Shown in pieces: positions 62,116 to 64,000 of a DNA stretch of 64,000 nt; position 1 is the stretch's first letter, and the number at the start of each line of letters is the position of its first letter. The notes beneath the pieces were generated by a model that saw only the letters and a program-made list of their open reading frames with translations, had not been told where the DNA came from and did not search any database. The position numbers and the translations under genes were made by a program. The DNA comes from Bacillota bacterium (GTDB lineage: Bacteria > Bacillota > Clostridia > Lachnospirales > Lachnospiraceae): assembly GCA_023414355.1 (NCBI GenBank), contig JAEZOB010000009.1, positions 248,001 through 312,000 on the forward strand. Direction: 5' to 3'.

Positions 62116-63576
62116 ATGAACAATATTATAAGCTATCGTACCGATAGAAATCAGGTGGTTCTCCAAAGATCCCGCTTTGCGCATTTGTTCAAGAAGGATG
62201 ACAATTTCTGTGTGTTCCATTCACTGACAAGGCGCATGCTCTTCGGTGGGCAGGCTGTGGAGGACCTGTATGAGGCATTGGCATTACCCAGTACATTTGA
62301 GCAGACGATGGAGGAGCTTTCTCACAGATATGCAAGGCGGCAGCTGAAACAGCTTATCGCTGAACTTCAGGAAAGACTACTCATAATACAATCACCGGAA
62401 GAGGATACAGAGGCTTATCTTCGGCAGTTTAACAGAGGGATCACTCAGTATCACATCCATCACATGTACTTGCTACCGACCTCCGATTGTAATTTCAGAT
62501 GTATGTATTGCTTTTTGGAGGATGAGGAGCGTCCTTTGGAACCGGGTTATATGAATCAGGAGACAGCAGAAGCAGCAATACGGATATTTGCTAAGCTCGC
62601 CAGAGACAATGGACCTGCCAGTGTGACGATCTATGGCGGAGAACCGCTTTTGAACACTGGGACCACATTCTTCGCTCTGCGCTTTTTGCGACAGCTGCAA
62701 AAGGAAGGCGAATTCCCGGAAGGTCTGGATATATCAATGCTCTCCAATGGAAGCTTAGTTGATGATGAGACTGTTCGGGTGCTAAAAGAGACCAACGCGG
62801 GGATTGGAATATCGATTGATGGTCCGCGTAATTTACATGATGCAGCCAGGAAAGATTGCATAGGCGCAGGCACCTTTGAAAGTGCTTTAAGAGGGTTTAG
62901 ATTACTGCAGAAGGAAGGGTTAAATCCCTCTGTGTCCTGCACGCTGAATGCTTATACCATTCAATTTATGGATGAGATTGTAGATTTTATCATTAACGAT
63001 TTACATCCTGGAGGCATGGGCTTTAACCTGCTGCTTCCGCGCGTCGGAGGGACCGGACCATGCACAGCTATGGATCATGAATTTGCTTCCCGAGAAATTA
63101 TCCGTGCCTTTGAGAGGCTTCGTAGTGCCGGTATTTATGAAGACCGCATGATGCGTCGGGTACGGCCATATGTTGAAAATCGCTTTCAATGCAAGGACTG
63201 TATGGGTGTGGGAGGGCAGATTGTGGTGGGACCCTCAGGTCAGATCGGACCCTGCCAGGCTCTGCTGGGTATGGATGATAAGAAGTACTTTCCTCTTCAT
63301 GTCCGTGATTTTGATACCGACAGCGGTGCACTGACCTCGGACACGATTTACTCCAATTCACTTTTTGACGAATGGCGCCATCGTTTTCCTATGAATATGA
63401 ATGAGTGTGTTGATTGCTTTGCGGTATCAGTATGCGGAGGGGGCTGCCCATACGCTTCTGAGATAGGAAAGGGGTCGATCTGGGAGATTGACGAAAGAGT
63501 TTGTCATCAGGCAAAAAACATACTTGAATGGATGATCTGGGATACATACAAAAACATGACTTCACCACAATCCTGA
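62116..63576 (+). CDS. Radical SAM/SPASM peptide maturase
   Basis: 486 residues. Residues 1-95 look like a PqqD/RRE-type leader-binding domain (SRFAHLFKKDDNFCVFHSLT, then LKQLIAELQERLLI). The radical SAM core begins with CNFRCMYCF, the [4Fe-4S]/SAM motif, and has YGGEPLLN and GISIDGP. The SPASM region has auxiliary-cluster cysteines at CKDCMGVGG, GPCQALLG, CVDCFAVSVCGGGCPY and ERVC. Enzymes of this plan form thioether or carbon-carbon links in precursor peptides; the neighbouring Cys-repeat peptide is the clear substrate. It resembles the Cys-rich-peptide and CXXX-repeat maturase groups, but I cannot assign one. Confidence 0.92.
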   Translation: MNNIISYRTDRNQVVLQRSRFAHLFKKDDNFCVFHSLTRRMLFGGQAVEDLYEALALPSTFEQTMEELSHRYARRQLKQLIAELQERLLIIQSPEEDTEAYLRQFNRGITQYHIHHMYLLPTSDCNFRCMYCFLEDEERPLEPGYMNQETAEAAIRIFAKLARDNGPASVTIYGGEPLLNTGTTFFALRFLRQLQKEGEFPEGLDISMLSNGSLVDDETVRVLKETNAGIGISIDGPRNLHDAARKDCIGAGTFESALRGFRLLQKEGLNPSVSCTLNAYTIQFMDEIVDFIINDLHPGGMGFNLLLPRVGGTGPCTAMDHEFASREIIRAFERLRSAGIYEDRMMRRVRPYVENRFQCKDCMGVGGQIVVGPSGQIGPCQALLGMDDKKYFPLHVRDFDTDSGALTSDTIYSNSLFDEWRHRFPMNMNECVDCFAVSVCGGGCPYASEIGKGSIWEIDERVCHQAKNILEWMIWDTYKNMTSPQS

Positions 63577-63695
63577 TTCATTGTTCCTTAACTGAAGAAG
63601 AACAGAAGAGAATCATGGATCAAACACATGGAATGCAGTCTACAGAGGAAATAGCGGGTTTTATTCAATCTGTTATTCCAAAGAATATTGGCTAG
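63528..63695 (+). CDS. Possible small protein overlapping the maturase end
   Basis: A 55-codon frame starting at ATG 63528 inside the last codons of the maturase: MDDLGYIQKHDFTTILIHCS, then LTEEEQKRIMDQTHGMQ and IAGFIQSVIPKNIG. The amphipathic composition is protein-like, but there is no clear ribosome binding site; translation would rely on coupling. It could be a peptide-cluster accessory or the fragment of a lost gene. Confidence 0.4.
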   Translation: MDDLGYIQKHDFTTILIHCSLTEEEQKRIMDQTHGMQSTEEIAGFIQSVIPKNIG

Positions 63696-63754
63696 TATAC
63701 TGGGTTAGATTTCGTAATGGATGTCGGTAAATTAATTGAAAATGCATTATTATT

Positions 63755-63785
63755 AAGGTCTGTATCAATTTGATACAGGCCTTTT
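63755..63785 (+). terminator. Rho-independent terminator of the peptide cluster
   Basis: AAGGTCTGTATCAA / TTGATACAGGCCTT with TTTTT after it. Confidence 0.9.
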
Positions 63786-63945
63786 TGGCATATCATCGAA
63801 GGTTCTGGTAAATATGACGAAAAACCTTGCGTATATTCACATTTATACATGTAGATATCACAAATTACCATGTCTATACAAAGTTTCCAATGATACAATA
63901 AATTCAGTTCTTAAAGAACAAAAGTATAGAGGAGGATTGTAGTAT

Positions 63946-64000
63946 ATGAGAAAAAGACTATTAAGTGTATTGGTAATTTTGACTATGACAGCTTCACTCC
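63946..64000 (+). CDS. Start of a secreted protein, cut by the window end
   Basis: After GGAGG at about 63931, an ATG opens a typical signal peptide: MRKRLLSVLVILTMTASL. The rest lies outside the window. TGATACAAT at 63891 could be its extended -10. Confidence 0.75.
   Translation, partial: MRKRLLSVLVILTMTASL

Overview
The window looks like the chromosome of a low-GC, anaerobic, Gram-positive Clostridia member, most likely Lachnospiraceae-like. The evidence is strong AGGAGG ribosome binding sites, Rho-independent terminators after most operons, an [4Fe-4S] two-subunit serine dehydratase, a four-gene electron-bifurcating [FeFe]-hydrogenase operon, BspA-type leucine-rich surface proteins and beta-glucan-degrading enzymes. 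No tRNA, rRNA, CRISPR array or complete insertion sequence was found.

Layout. 1-2.1 kb: end of sdaAB, sdaAA, and a membrane-anchored polysaccharide deacetylase. 2.3-17.2 kb: an accessory zone of small islands. It holds a pRiA4b/SEC-C protein, a DUF3990 gene with a partner, several broken genes, a two-component system with an ABC exporter and its own operators, and a secreted protein. Same-strand fragments of the deacetylase 3' end recur at about 6.0, 14.4, 16.9 and 26.2 kb and mark the island borders. 17.4-26.2 kb: a 2250-residue BspA-like surface protein and another secreted protein.

26.6-43.9 kb: the most unusual part. Two damaged copies of one natural-product locus lie in tandem. Copy 1 keeps a DAACS-type transporter, a lipoprotein acetolactate decarboxylase, a LytTR regulator with a GHKL kinase, an acetyltransferase, a secreted M3 peptidase, a Nif11-type leader peptide and a DsbA-like oxidoreductase, then jumps to the last 45 codons of a CDF-like gene. 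Copy 2 keeps only scraps of those genes in the same order, then has an intact condensation protein, AMP ligase, acyl carrier protein and CDF-like gene. The parent locus was probably a 12-gene cluster joining a peptide precursor to acyl activation. Four promoters in it share a tandem direct repeat (20 bp period) exactly 38 bp upstream of an extended -10. A second repeat type (21 bp period, 33 bp spacing) precedes three secreted-protein genes.

44-64 kb: a TIR-like/membrane fusion that may be a defence effector; the hydrogenase operon hndABCD with a hairpin in front of each internal ribosome binding site; a multicopper oxidase; an MFS transporter; a LacI regulator with a CBM9-esterase; a secreted GH16 glucanase; an AraC regulator; and a second peptide cluster (methyltransferase, a precursor with 14 cysteines spaced exactly four residues apart, and a radical SAM/SPASM maturase). 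A 45-bp palindromic element occurs twice, once in the acyl cluster and once inside the hydrogenase operon, with only two differences. The window ends inside the signal peptide of another secreted protein.
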